A DNA stretch of 8,031 nucleotides from Anaerolineales bacterium UBA6663 (GTDB lineage: Bacteria > Chloroflexota > Anaerolineae > Anaerolineales > UBA6663): contig DKKP01000227.1 of the NCBI GenBank assembly GCA_002455335.1, positions 185-8,215 of the forward strand, read 5' to 3'. Shown here one piece after another: positions 1 through 6,822 of the stretch. Each line of letters opens with the position of its first letter. The first letter of the stretch is position 1. A program made the translations under genes and the position numbers. Below the pieces are notes generated by a model, which did not search any database, was not told the DNA's origin, and saw only the letters and a list, made by a program, of their open reading frames with translations.

Positions 1-4
1 GAGG

Positions 5-3000
5 TTGCCCGGAGCCGACCAACCTTCGACGGTCTCGGCTGCACGCCCCCGGCGCGAAACCGACGAGCCCATGGCCGCGCCAGATCCGACTTTGGGCGAG
101 GGTGGGGCGGCCCAAACCACGCGCCAACACCTCGATGTCGATCGCCATGGGATGCCGCTCCCGCGCAGGCCAGGGGCGCCGTCGCGGGTTCAGCCGCGCT
201 TTGTCGAGCCGCGACCGGTCTCGGCCCCGGTCGATGACCCCGATCAGGGATCGATTCTGGGTGGAACCACGGCCTGGCACCGGCAGCCACAACGCCGGCA
301 GGGGCCCAACCTCTGGCGTTGGATTCAGGTGTTGTTCTTCCTTGCGGTAAGCGGCGTGATCGTCGCCGTGATCGCGCTTGTGGGTGGGTACATCTACATC
401 GCCAGCGATCTGCCCTCGGTCGATGATCTCGAGGCCCGGGCCTCGCAGTTCGAGACCGCCCGGATCTACGACTCGCAGAACAATCTGCTCTACGAGGTCA
501 ACGACCCGACAGCCGGTCGGCGCACCCGTGTGCCGCTCGAGCGCATCTCACCCTACCTGATCGCGGCCACGATCGCGACCGAAGACAAGAACTTCTACAG
601 CCACCCCGGCTTTGACCCGATCGGCATCGTCCGCGCGATCGTGCAGAACCTCGAGGCCGGCGACACCGTCTCAGGCGCCTCGACGATCACGCAACAACTT
701 GTGCGCCAGCTCGTGCTCACACCCGAAGAGCGCCTCGAGCGCACCAACTGGCGCAAGATCCGCGAGATCGTGCTCGCCGCCGAGATCGAGCGCCGCTACA
801 CCAAGCGCGAGATCCTCGAGCTCTTCCTCAACGAGAACAACTACGGCAACCTGGCTTACGGCATCGAAGCTGCCGCCGAGCTGTACTTCGGCAAGACCGC
901 GGCCGAGCTCGACCTGGGCGAGGCCGCGATGCTGGCCGGGTTGCCGCAGGCGCCGGCGGTCTACGATGTCTTCACCAACCGCAAGGGCGTCGAGGGCCGT
1001 CAGCTGCAGGTGCTCGGGCTGATGCGGGCCCTGAGCGAGGAGCGAGGTTGCATCCCGCTCGAGATCGAGGCGACGCCGAACCCGGTGTGCGTCGAGGTCG
1101 ACGAGGTCACCGTGGCGATCGCCACGATGCAGACGCGCACCTTCACGCCGCCGCGCAACGACGCGCGCTTCCCGCATTGGGTGCTATACGTGCGCCAGCA
1201 GCTCGAGGCCCAGTATGGCCAGCAACTCTACCGCGACGGCCTGAACATCTACACCACGCTCGACCCGAACCTGCAGACGCTGGCCGAGCAGGTCGTGGCC
1301 GAACAAATCGCGGCCCTGCAGGACCGCAACGTGACGAATGGCGCGCTTGTCGCGATCGACCCACGCACGGGCGAGATCAAGGCGATGGTTGGCTCCGATA
1401 ACTACGCCGATCCGGTCGACGGCCAGATCAATATGGCGCTCATCCCGCGCCAGCCCGGTTCGTCGATCAAGCCGTTTGTGTATGCGCTGGCGATGGAGAA
1501 GGGCTGGACGCCCGCGACTCTGCTCTGGGACGTGCCAACCGAGTTCCCGGATGGGGCCAATGACCCTTACCGGCCGACCAACTACGACGGGCTGTTCCAT
1601 GGTCCGGTGCTCCTGCGCGGCGCTCTCGCCAACTCGTACAATGTGCCGGCTGTGCGCGGGATCCAGTTCACGGGCGTCCGGCAGGACGGCGGGCTTGTGC
1701 AGTTCATGAACAAGTTCGGGGTTACGACACTGACCCGCACCGATTACGGCCTGTCGCTCGGTCTTGGCGCGGGCGAGGTGCCTCTGTTGCAGATGACTGG
1801 CGCCTACGCCACGCTTGCGCATCAGGGTCAACGGGTCTTTCCGATCTCGATCAAGCGCATCGTCGATCTCGACGGCACCGTGGTTTGTGAGCAGCCGCTC
1901 TCGGCGGCCGAAGTGCGGACCGATCCGCCACCGTGTCAGGCCCCGCCCGAGGGCTGGGGGCAGCCCGTGCTCTCGGCCGAGACGGCGTATCTGATCACGA
2001 ACATCCTCTCCGACAACGCCGCGCGCACTCCGGCTTTTGGCCCGAACTCGCCGCTGGCGCTGTCGTTCCCGGCGGCGGTCAAGACCGGCACGACCAACGA
2101 CTACCGTGACAACCTGACGATCGGGTACACGCCCGAGCTGGTCACGGGCGTCTGGGTCGGCAACGCCGACTTCACGCCGATGGCCGCCGGCACGAGCGGC
2201 GTCACCGGAGCGGCGCCGATCTGGAACCTGTTCATGGAAACCGCGCTGGCCGGCACCAGCTCGAACTTTGTCCGTCCGGGCGGCATCGTCGAGCGCACGA
2301 TCTGCACGCTTTCGGGCGCCGAGCCGGGCGCGAACTGCCCACCCGATCGGCAGCGCGTCGAGCTCTTCGCGCAGGACAAGCTGCCGCTGCCCGCCGACCG
2401 CGATCTGCAGCAGAAGGCCTACATCGATCCTTACACCAACCTGCGGCAGACCGAGGCCTGCGCCCGCGCCTATCAACCCGATCGGCTCTTCGATCAGCAG
2501 CGCGATATCGTCGACGTCACGGATGAGGCGGCCCGCAAGTGGTTGACGCAGGACCCCGCCGGTCAGGCCTGGGCCGCGGCGCTGGGCATCCAGCCGCCGA
2601 TCTTGTGGTCGCCGCCGCGCGATTGCGCCGAAACCGATCCGCGGCCGATCCTGTCGATCGCGTATCCGCCCGAGGGCGTCACGCTGCAGCCTGGCCAGAT
2701 CGAGATCCTGGGCACGGCCGGCGCTACGGCCGATTTCGCCTACTACGAGATCCAATACGGGATCAGCCATTCGCCGGAGGGCTGGGGGCAGGTGCTCGGC
2801 CCGAACACCAACCCGGTGCTTGGAACGTCGCGGTTGACCCAGTGGGATGCCTCGAGCCTGCCCGACGGCCCAGTCACGGTGCGCGTGATCGTCCACGCGC
2901 AGAACGGCGGCTCGGCCGAGTATCGCGTACGTTTCACGATCGAGCGCCCCACGGCAACGCCTGAGCCGACCGCGACCATCACGCCCACGCCTACCCAGAC

Positions 3001-3142
3001 GTTCACGCCGTTACCGACCAGCACGATGCTGCCGACCGACACCCCGGCACCCACATCGACGTCAATGCCGACCGCGATGCCGACCGAGACAGTCGCGGCC
3101 CCGACACCGGAGTTGACCCCGCTGCCCAGCGCAACACCGTGA
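5..3142 (+). CDS. Class A (bifunctional) penicillin-binding protein, PBP1A type
   Basis: It polymerises lipid II into glycan strands and cross-links the stem peptides outside the membrane. A cytoplasmic Pro/Arg-rich tail (residues 1-103) is followed by one membrane helix (about 104-132). The GT51 domain shows EDKNFYSHPG (catalytic Glu193), GASTITQQLVRQL (224-236) and the RKIREIVLAAEIE block near 250-262. The transpeptidase shows SSIK (nucleophile Ser486), SYN (544-546) and KTGT (693-696). A CxxSG...CPP motif (767-780), usual in Gram-positive-type PBP1A tails, follows. An Ig-like domain spans about 879-979 and a Thr/Pro-rich tail about 981-1045, making it longer than the usual 700-900 aa. All core catalytic motifs are present, so it should be active. 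The start is uncertain: the frame is open to the left edge, TTG at 5 has no visible RBS, and ATG at 71 (residue 23) is an equally good choice. No partner gene is close downstream. Confidence 0.95.
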   Translation: MPGADQPSTVSAARPRRETDEPMAAPDPTLGEGGAAQTTRQHLDVDRHGMPLPRRPGAPSRVQPRFVEPRPVSAPVDDPDQGSILGGTTAWHRQPQRRQGPNLWRWIQVLFFLAVSGVIVAVIALVGGYIYIASDLPSVDDLEARASQFETARIYDSQNNLLYEVNDPTAGRRTRVPLERISPYLIAATIATEDKNFYSHPGFDPIGIVRAIVQNLEAGDTVSGASTITQQLVRQLVLTPEERLERTNWRKIREIVLAAEIERRYTKREILELFLNENNYGNLAYGIEAAAELYFGKTAAELDLGEAAMLAGLPQAPAVYDVFTNRKGVEGRQLQVLGLMRALSEERGCIPLEIEATPNPVCVEVDEVTVAIATMQTRTFTPPRNDARFPHWVLYVRQQLEAQYGQQLYRDGLNIYTTLDPNLQTLAEQVVAEQIAALQDRNVTNGALVAIDPRTGEIKAMVGSDNYADPVDGQINMALIPRQPGSSIKPFVYALAMEKGWTPATLLWDVPTEFPDGANDPYRPTNYDGLFHGPVLLRGALANSYNVPAVRGIQFTGVRQDGGLVQFMNKFGVTTLTRTDYGLSLGLGAGEVPLLQMTGAYATLAHQGQRVFPISIKRIVDLDGTVVCEQPLSAAEVRTDPPPCQAPPEGWGQPVLSAETAYLITNILSDNAARTPAFGPNSPLALSFPAAVKTGTTNDYRDNLTIGYTPELVTGVWVGNADFTPMAAGTSGVTGAAPIWNLFMETALAGTSSNFVRPGGIVERTICTLSGAEPGANCPPDRQRVELFAQDKLPLPADRDLQQKAYIDPYTNLRQTEACARAYQPDRLFDQQRDIVDVTDEAARKWLTQDPAGQAWAAALGIQPPILWSPPRDCAETDPRPILSIAYPPEGVTLQPGQIEILGTAGATADFAYYEIQYGISHSPEGWGQVLGPNTNPVLGTSRLTQWDASSLPDGPVTVRVIVHAQNGGSAEYRVRFTIERPTATPEPTATITPTPTQTFTPLPTSTMLPTDTPAPTSTSMPTAMPTETVAAPTPELTPLPSATP
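2945..3139 (+). other. Thr/Pro-rich C-terminal tail of the PBP
   Basis: About 65 codons rich in Thr, Pro, Ser and Ala (PTATPEPTATITPTPTQTF and similar) end the protein after the Ig-like domain. Such tails are low-complexity, extended extracellular linkers, often O-glycosylated or wall-associated in other proteins. It lies outside the membrane given the single N-terminal helix. No sortase motif or second membrane helix follows, so it is a free C-terminus. Confidence 0.8.
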
Positions 3143-3150
3143 GTTGATGG

Positions 3151-3217
3151 GCGCGGAGCGAAGAGCGTGGTGCGTCGAACGCTGGTGCGTTTGGTGTGAT
3201 GCGCGGAACGAGGAGCG
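3151..3217 (+). repeat. Diverged 17-nt direct repeat after the PBP gene
   Basis: GCGCGGAGCGAAGAGCG (3151-3167) recurs as GCGCGGAACGAGGAGCG (3201-3217), 15 of 17 identical and exactly 50 bases apart. TGGTGCGT also occurs twice (3168-3175 and 3183-3190). The first copy begins 9 bases after the PBP stop. Similar GGAGCG words follow the stop of the transporter gene at 4900-4922, suggesting a short repeat vocabulary used in gaps of this genome. No protein-like frame is convincing here. Confidence 0.5.
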
Positions 3218-3289
3218 CCGGGCTGCCTCCATCGCCTGGAAGCCAAGGTTATCCTGAGGGCCCAAGACGAGATGAGTCAATCGTCACGC

Positions 3290-3378
3290 GTTGGCCCGAA
3301 GGATCTGTCCTGAGGCGTAGCGGTCGGGGTGGGTCATCAGATGAGGAGATGTCGCGCGACAGATCCGTTGGGGCCAAC
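3290..3378. repeat. Long two-part stem-loop, probable dispersed intergenic repeat
   Basis: GTTGGCCC (3290-3297) pairs with GGGCCAAC (3371-3378), and GGATCTGTC (3301-3309) pairs with GACAGATCC (3358-3366). The two perfect stems (8 and 9 bp) are separated by a small 3x4 internal loop, with a 48-base apical region that contains a minor TCAT/ATGA hairpin. The left arm GAAGGATCTGTCCTGAGG resembles, from memory, a word seen in intergenic repeats of many environmental bacteria; a second TCCTGAGG lies at 3252-3259. No T-run follows, so it is not a standard intrinsic terminator. The rest of the 3143-3501 gap shows nothing else recognisable apart from the promoter near 3490. Confidence 0.55.
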
Positions 3379-3489
3379 ACAACGCTGCAGCGGCGGGCCC
3401 CCAGGCGCACAAGGCTGACAGTTTGGCGCGGCGAGCGCAATGAGCCGGCTCACCGAATGCGCCACGCTCTTGGCTTATCGCACCACGGT

Positions 3490-3495
3490 TATGAT
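3490..3495 (+). promoter_or_regulatory. Candidate -10 element (TATGAT) for a leaderless transporter transcript
   Basis: TATGAT lies 6 bases before the ATG at 3502. Transcription would then start at or next to the A of the start codon, giving a leaderless mRNA, which agrees with the absence of a Shine-Dalgarno before 3502. The -35 is weak: CTCTTG at 3467-3472 has 17-base spacing but poor similarity. A single hexamer is modest evidence. Confidence 0.35.
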
Positions 3496-3501
3496 TGACC
3501 C

Positions 3502-4899
3502 ATGCAAACAGGGCACATGGTTAGGCGCAACGCCGACGTGAGTCGGGTGCTGACAGCGGTTTTGGGTCTCAATCTGCTGGTCGCGGCGATCAAGTTGACG
3601 TTGGGGTTCCTGACCGGCTCGCTAGCGATCCTGGCCGATGCGTTTCACTCGCTGATCGACTCGTCGTCGAATGTGGTCGGGCTCCTTGGCGTGTGGATCG
3701 CTGGCCGGCCGGCAGACGATAACCACCCGTATGGCCATCAACGCTTCGAGACCATCGCCGCGCTGGGCATCGGCGTGATGCTCGCATTAGCCGCGTACGA
3801 GATCGGCACCGGCGTGTTCCAGCGGCTAACGGCCGGCGTCGAGATCCCTGTGACGGGTGTCAACGAGATCGCGCTCATGGCCGGGACCTTCGCGATCAAC
3901 GTGGTGATCGTCTGGTATGAGTCGCGCGAGGGCCGACGGCTCAATAGCCCGGTGCTTCTCGCGGATGCGCAGCATACCCGCACCGATCTATTCGTGACGG
4001 TGTCGGTGGTGGCGGCTCTGATCGGCGGCCGGTTGGGCTGGGCCTGGCTCGATCCGGTCGTGGCGCTGGGCGTTGTCGTGCTATTGGCGAAGGCGGCCTG
4101 GGGCATCGTCAGCTCGGCGTCGTTGACCCTGACGGATGCCGCTGTGCTCGATCCAAAAGAGGTCGAGCGGATCGCGTGCGCTGTCCCTGGCGTCACCGCC
4201 GTGCATGGCGTGCGCTCACGGAATCGCGGTGATGGCGCATGGATCGATCTTGCGATCGCGGTCGACCCGGTCATGGACACGGCTCAGGCACACGCCGTGG
4301 CGTGCGAGGTCGAGCGACGGATGGGCGACGCCTTGCCAGGCGTGGTGGAGACCTTTGTGCACGTCGAGCCCGTCGCGCCGCCGCAGCGCGGCTGGAACCA
4401 TCTCTCGGCGCAATTGCGCACCCTGGCCGATGGCATGGGCCTGGGTCTGCATGACCTCAATGCCCACGCCGAGCCCGACGGCCGGATCGCTGTCGAGATG
4501 CATGTTGAGGTCGACGAGCGCCTATCCCTGACCGAAGCGCATGCGCTCGTCGACACATTCGAGACGCGTGCGCGGGAAGCCCTGCCGGGTGTGGCCGATG
4601 TGGTGACCCACATCGAGCCCCTCCCCGAGGTGATCGCAGACGAAGCCGGTCGGGTCGAGCGCGCCGAGGCTGTGACCGCGGCCATTCGCGCCGCCACAGA
4701 CGACCTGGCCGGGGCGGGGGCCTGCCACGACATCGTCCTTCACAATGTCGGCGGACATCTGCTCGCGACGCTGCACGTCAGCCAGCCTGGCGCGCTGTCG
4801 ATCGGGGCAGCCCACGCCCTGTCTGAGCGCATCGAACGCGAGATCCATCGAGTCGTGCCCGAGTTGCATCGGACTGTGATCCACGTCGAGCCGGTTTAG
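3502..4899 (+). CDS. Cation diffusion facilitator (Zn-type) transporter with three tandem CTDs
   Basis: This is a proton-coupled divalent metal exporter of the inner membrane. Six membrane helices fit at about 14-36, 40-66, 82-108, 120-140, 159-178 and 182-205. The transport site is HSLID in helix 2 (His49, Asp53) and HTRTD in helix 5 (His158, Asp162); HxxxD in both helices points to Zn. HPYGHQRFE (75-83) is the family loop signature. A standard CDF ends near residue 290; this one has three CTD-like units, about 213-290, 298-373 and 384-464, each ending in H(V/I)EP and each with an AHA core. The ATG at 3502 follows a possible -10 box without an RBS; Met6 (3517) has a weak AGGG upstream and is an alternative start. 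It stands alone, and no metal regulator is visible nearby. The specificity call is by motif only. Confidence 0.93.
   Translation: MQTGHMVRRNADVSRVLTAVLGLNLLVAAIKLTLGFLTGSLAILADAFHSLIDSSSNVVGLLGVWIAGRPADDNHPYGHQRFETIAALGIGVMLALAAYEIGTGVFQRLTAGVEIPVTGVNEIALMAGTFAINVVIVWYESREGRRLNSPVLLADAQHTRTDLFVTVSVVAALIGGRLGWAWLDPVVALGVVVLLAKAAWGIVSSASLTLTDAAVLDPKEVERIACAVPGVTAVHGVRSRNRGDGAWIDLAIAVDPVMDTAQAHAVACEVERRMGDALPGVVETFVHVEPVAPPQRGWNHLSAQLRTLADGMGLGLHDLNAHAEPDGRIAVEMHVEVDERLSLTEAHALVDTFETRAREALPGVADVVTHIEPLPEVIADEAGRVERAEAVTAAIRAATDDLAGAGACHDIVLHNVGGHLLATLHVSQPGALSIGAAHALSERIEREIHRVVPELHRTVIHVEPV
4393..4893 (+). repeat. Second and third CTD copies of the CDF transporter
   Basis: Residues 298-373 and 384-464 repeat the cytoplasmic metal-binding/dimerisation fold of residues 213-290. 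Aligned on the AHA motif, unit 2 has His317, His334, His347, His370, Glu372 and unit 3 has His409, His425, His438, His461, Glu463, matching by spacing the YiiP cytoplasmic zinc-site positions His232, His248, His261, His283, Asp285. Unit 1 has His235, Ala251, His264, His287, Glu289, so it lacks one ligand. Protein identity between units is low outside these positions, indicating an old duplication. Confidence 0.75.
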
Positions 4900-4902
4900 G
4901 GA

Positions 4903-4992
4903 GCGTGGGGAGCGCGGGAGCGCAAAAACGAACTCCGTGAACGCACAATGCTCCACGCTCTACGTACAACGCCCACGCTCCACGCCCCACGC
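4903..4992. terminator. Imperfect long stem and GGAGCG/CGCTCC repeats between convergent genes
   Basis: The 95-base gap between the transporter stop (4899) and the stop of the minus-strand gene (4995) carries GGAGCG-type words on the left (4900-4922) and CGCTCC/CCACGC words on the right (4950-4992). GCGTGGGG (4903-4910) pairs with CCCCACGC (4985-4992); AGCG (4911-4914) can pair with CGCT (4976-4979) after a bulge. The position between convergent genes suits a two-way transcription end, but there is no clean hairpin plus T-run, so a repeat element is equally possible. Confidence 0.4.
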
Positions 4993-4994
4993 CG

Positions 4995-5528
4995 CTACGG
5001 CTCCACGGCGCCCAACTCGGCCGCCAGGGCGTTTAGGACCGCCTCGCCTTCGCTGAGCTGCGGGCCGAAGGGCGTATCGACGACCGCGATCGAGATCGGC
5101 ACCTCGAGGTTGACCGGCACCTTGGCGTTGATCGGCACGGTCAGGCTGACCGGGATGGTTTGTTGCAGCCGGATCGGCAACTCGGCCCGGATCGGCAACG
5201 TGATCGTGCGGGTTCCGAAGCCCGGGATCTCGAGCGGGATGCTGACGATGGTCGAGATCGGCACAGTGTTGCTGATCGGGATCGTAATCGTGCGGCTGAT
5301 CGGCACGCTGACGTTGACCGGAATCACCTGATTGACCTCAAATGTGTAGTTGATCTCGGCCTCGCGGATCTCACCGACCGCAGCCGCAGCTTGCGCGGCA
5401 GCGACACCGGCTTGAGCGCGCACTTGAAGCAACGTGTTGATCAGGTACAGGTTGAGCGCCAACGCCGCGATCGCCACAAGCCACAACAACCAGTAGTCAA
5501 GAGGACGGGGTGAGTCGGTTTTGAGCAT
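4995..5528 (-). CDS. Uncharacterised single-pass membrane protein with 14-residue Pro-periodic beta repeats
   Basis: This 177-aa protein is not a family I can name. A short N-terminus (1-11) is followed by a membrane helix (about 12-34), an Ala-rich helical stretch (about 36-55), then a strongly periodic region (69-148) and an acidic C-terminus. The periodic part has units starting at residues 69, 83, 97, 111 and 125, each of the form IPvxxxVPIxxxIx, then 6-residue half-units (VPVNLE, VPISIA). Prolines fall at 70, 76, 84, 90, 98, 112, 118, 126, 132, 138 and 144. Short alternating Val/Ile strands broken by Pro suggest an elongated beta stack, probably extracytoplasmic. The ATG at 5528 is chosen because it puts the helix at the N-terminus; the frame stays open to 5855, but that part would overlap the peptidase gene. 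No clear RBS is seen. It is divergent from the peptidase gene and convergent with the transporter gene. Confidence 0.8.
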   Translation of the reverse strand: MLKTDSPRPLDYWLLWLVAIAALALNLYLINTLLQVRAQAGVAAAQAAAAVGEIREAEINYTFEVNQVIPVNVSVPISRTITIPISNTVPISTIVSIPLEIPGFGTRTITLPIRAELPIRLQQTIPVSLTVPINAKVPVNLEVPISIAVVDTPFGPQLSEGEAVLNALAAELGAVEP

Positions 5529-5548
5529 AGTGTGTTCTAATCTGAACC

Positions 5549-5563
5549 TGGCTTCTGAAGCCA
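5549..5563. promoter_or_regulatory. 15-nt dyad (TGGCTTC-T-GAAGCCA) in the divergent promoter gap
   Basis: A perfect 7+7 inverted repeat around one central base sits in the 66-base gap between the divergent membrane-protein gene (start 5528) and peptidase gene (start 5595). Its place and symmetry fit an operator for a dimeric regulator acting on one or both genes. On the minus strand a TATGCT hexamer (5565-5570) borders it and could be a -10 box. The evidence is positional only; no regulator gene is adjacent. Confidence 0.35.
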
Positions 5564-5594
5564 AAGCATACCCCAACCCGGAGCACGCGCCTAC

Positions 5595-6743
5595 ATGACC
5601 GATCTCCTCACCCCCGAACACTTCAGTCGTCAGACAGATTCCATGCTGGCGCTGCTCAAGATGCTTGTCGAGATCGAGTCGCCCTCGACCGACAAAGCCA
5701 GCGTCGACCTGCTTGCGGCGGCGTTGTTGCCGCACCTGACCGAGTTGGGCGCTGAGGTGACGATCGACCCGCAAGCTGAGTTCGGCGACAACGTCGTGGC
5801 CCATTGGCCGGCCCCGGCTGGCGCGACGGCTGGCGGAATCCTGCTCATGTGCCATCTCGACACCGTCTTCCCGCTCGGCACCCTGGCGCGTCAGCCATGG
5901 CGGGTCGAAGGGGGCAAGGCGTTCGGGCCCGGGACGATCGATATGAAGGCAAGCATTGTCCTGGCGCTCACAGCTCTCGCCGAGCTGCGCCGCTCCGGGC
6001 GTTGGCCCGCGCGACCGATCACGTTGCTTCTCACTTCAGACGAGGAGATCGGCAGCGAAGGCTCGCGCGCCCTCATCGAGCGCCAGGCACAGGCTCATGC
6101 CCTCACACTCTGTCTCGAGCCCTGTCTGCCCGATGGCTCGCTCAAGACCGCGCGCAAGGGGATCGGCGAGATCGAGTTGGTTGTCCGTGGGCGCGCCGCG
6201 CACGCCGGCACAAACCACGCCGAGGGCCGCAACGCCATCCATGAGCTTGCGCATCAGATCCTGGCCGCCCAGGCGCTCACCGACTATCCCCGCGGCACGA
6301 CCGTCAATGTCGGCGTGATCAGCGGCGGGACGCGCTCGAACGTCGTCGCTGAGGAAGCGCGCGCCAGTATCGACTACCGTGTGCCCACCCTGGCCGAGGC
6401 CGAGCGGTTGGCGGCCTGGATCGCGAACCTCAAACCCGTTTTGCCGGATGTGACCCTCGAGGTCCAGGGCGGGCTCAATCGCCCGCCGATGCCACGCGAT
6501 GCTTTGATGGTCGAGACGTTCGCGCGTGCCCAGGCGATCGCGGCCAAGGTCGGTCTGACGATCGGCGAGGGGAGCACGGGCGGCGGGTCGGATGCCAACT
6601 TCGTCGCACCGCTTGGCGTGCCCGTGCTCGACGGCCTGGGCGCGGCCGGAAACGGCGCGCACTCCGAACGTGAACACATCGTGATCGCCAGCCTGCCCGA
6701 ACGCGCGGCGTTGCTGGCGGGATTGCTCACGGCCTGGCCGTGA
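5595..6743 (+). CDS. M20-family metallopeptidase, carboxypeptidase G2-like
   Basis: This 382-aa, probably cytoplasmic, di-zinc hydrolase removes a C-terminal amino acid or deacylates an N-acyl amino acid; the substrate cannot be told from sequence. Metal ligands by family pattern are His87 and Asp89 (CHLDTVFP), Asp116 (GPGTIDMK), Glu151 and catalytic base Glu150 (SDEEIGS), Glu175 (LEP) and His356 (NGAHSERE). The lid/dimerisation domain lies between about 187 and 300, with RGRAAHAG (198-205) and GRNAI (211-215). HLDTVFP and the GxGxxDMK block favour the glutamate carboxypeptidase/CPG2 branch over ArgE or DapE. Length is normal and nothing is missing. There is no signal peptide. The ATG has GGAG (5580-5583) 11 bases upstream, a weak RBS. 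It is a stand-alone gene, divergent from the repeat protein. Confidence 0.93.
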   Translation: MTDLLTPEHFSRQTDSMLALLKMLVEIESPSTDKASVDLLAAALLPHLTELGAEVTIDPQAEFGDNVVAHWPAPAGATAGGILLMCHLDTVFPLGTLARQPWRVEGGKAFGPGTIDMKASIVLALTALAELRRSGRWPARPITLLLTSDEEIGSEGSRALIERQAQAHALTLCLEPCLPDGSLKTARKGIGEIELVVRGRAAHAGTNHAEGRNAIHELAHQILAAQALTDYPRGTTVNVGVISGGTRSNVVAEEARASIDYRVPTLAEAERLAAWIANLKPVLPDVTLEVQGGLNRPPMPRDALMVETFARAQAIAAKVGLTIGEGSTGGGSDANFVAPLGVPVLDGLGAAGNGAHSEREHIVIASLPERAALLAGLLTAWP

Positions 6744-6772
6744 TACGGTGGGTCTGCGGCAAAAATCATTTG

Positions 6773-6789
6773 AGAATCCGTGTGATTCT
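6773..6789 (+). terminator. Weak hairpin after the peptidase gene
   Basis: AGAATC and GATTCT form a 6-bp stem with a 5-base loop, 29 bases after the peptidase stop, followed by TTGT rather than a proper T-run. It may help end transcription but is too weak to be called a sure terminator. Confidence 0.25.
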
Positions 6790-6794
6790 GTTGT

Positions 6795-6812
6795 CGCGGA
6801 TGACGCGGATGT
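6795..6812 (+). repeat. Two tandem 9-nt units (CGCGGATGA / CGCGGATGT)
   Basis: The units differ at the last base. With the preceding ATCCGTGTGATTC word they resemble the short ATCCGCGTCATCCGCG type of intergenic word, recalled rather than searched. It is non-coding and has no assigned role. Confidence 0.35.
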
Positions 6813-6822
6813 CGCCCGATCG

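Noticed and set aside
1184..2896. Long minus-strand open frame (570 codons) opposite the PBP gene
   Set aside because: It is the complement of a strongly biased GC-rich coding frame; the product is Arg-rich, low in recognisable motifs, and the plus strand shows all PBP motifs.
3196..3498. 100-codon plus-strand frame in the PBP-transporter gap
   Set aside because: It runs through the stem-loop repeat, has Arg/Ser-rich composition without motifs, and codon use unlike its neighbours.
4948..5331. Plus-strand frame with repeated IGT/LTG words
   Set aside because: It is the complement of the 14-residue-repeat gene; the regularity comes from that gene's repeats.
5529..5855. N-terminal extension of the minus-strand repeat protein to 5855
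   Set aside because: The frame is open but would overlap the peptidase gene and place the membrane helix about 120 residues in; the ATG at 5528 gives a normal membrane anchor.
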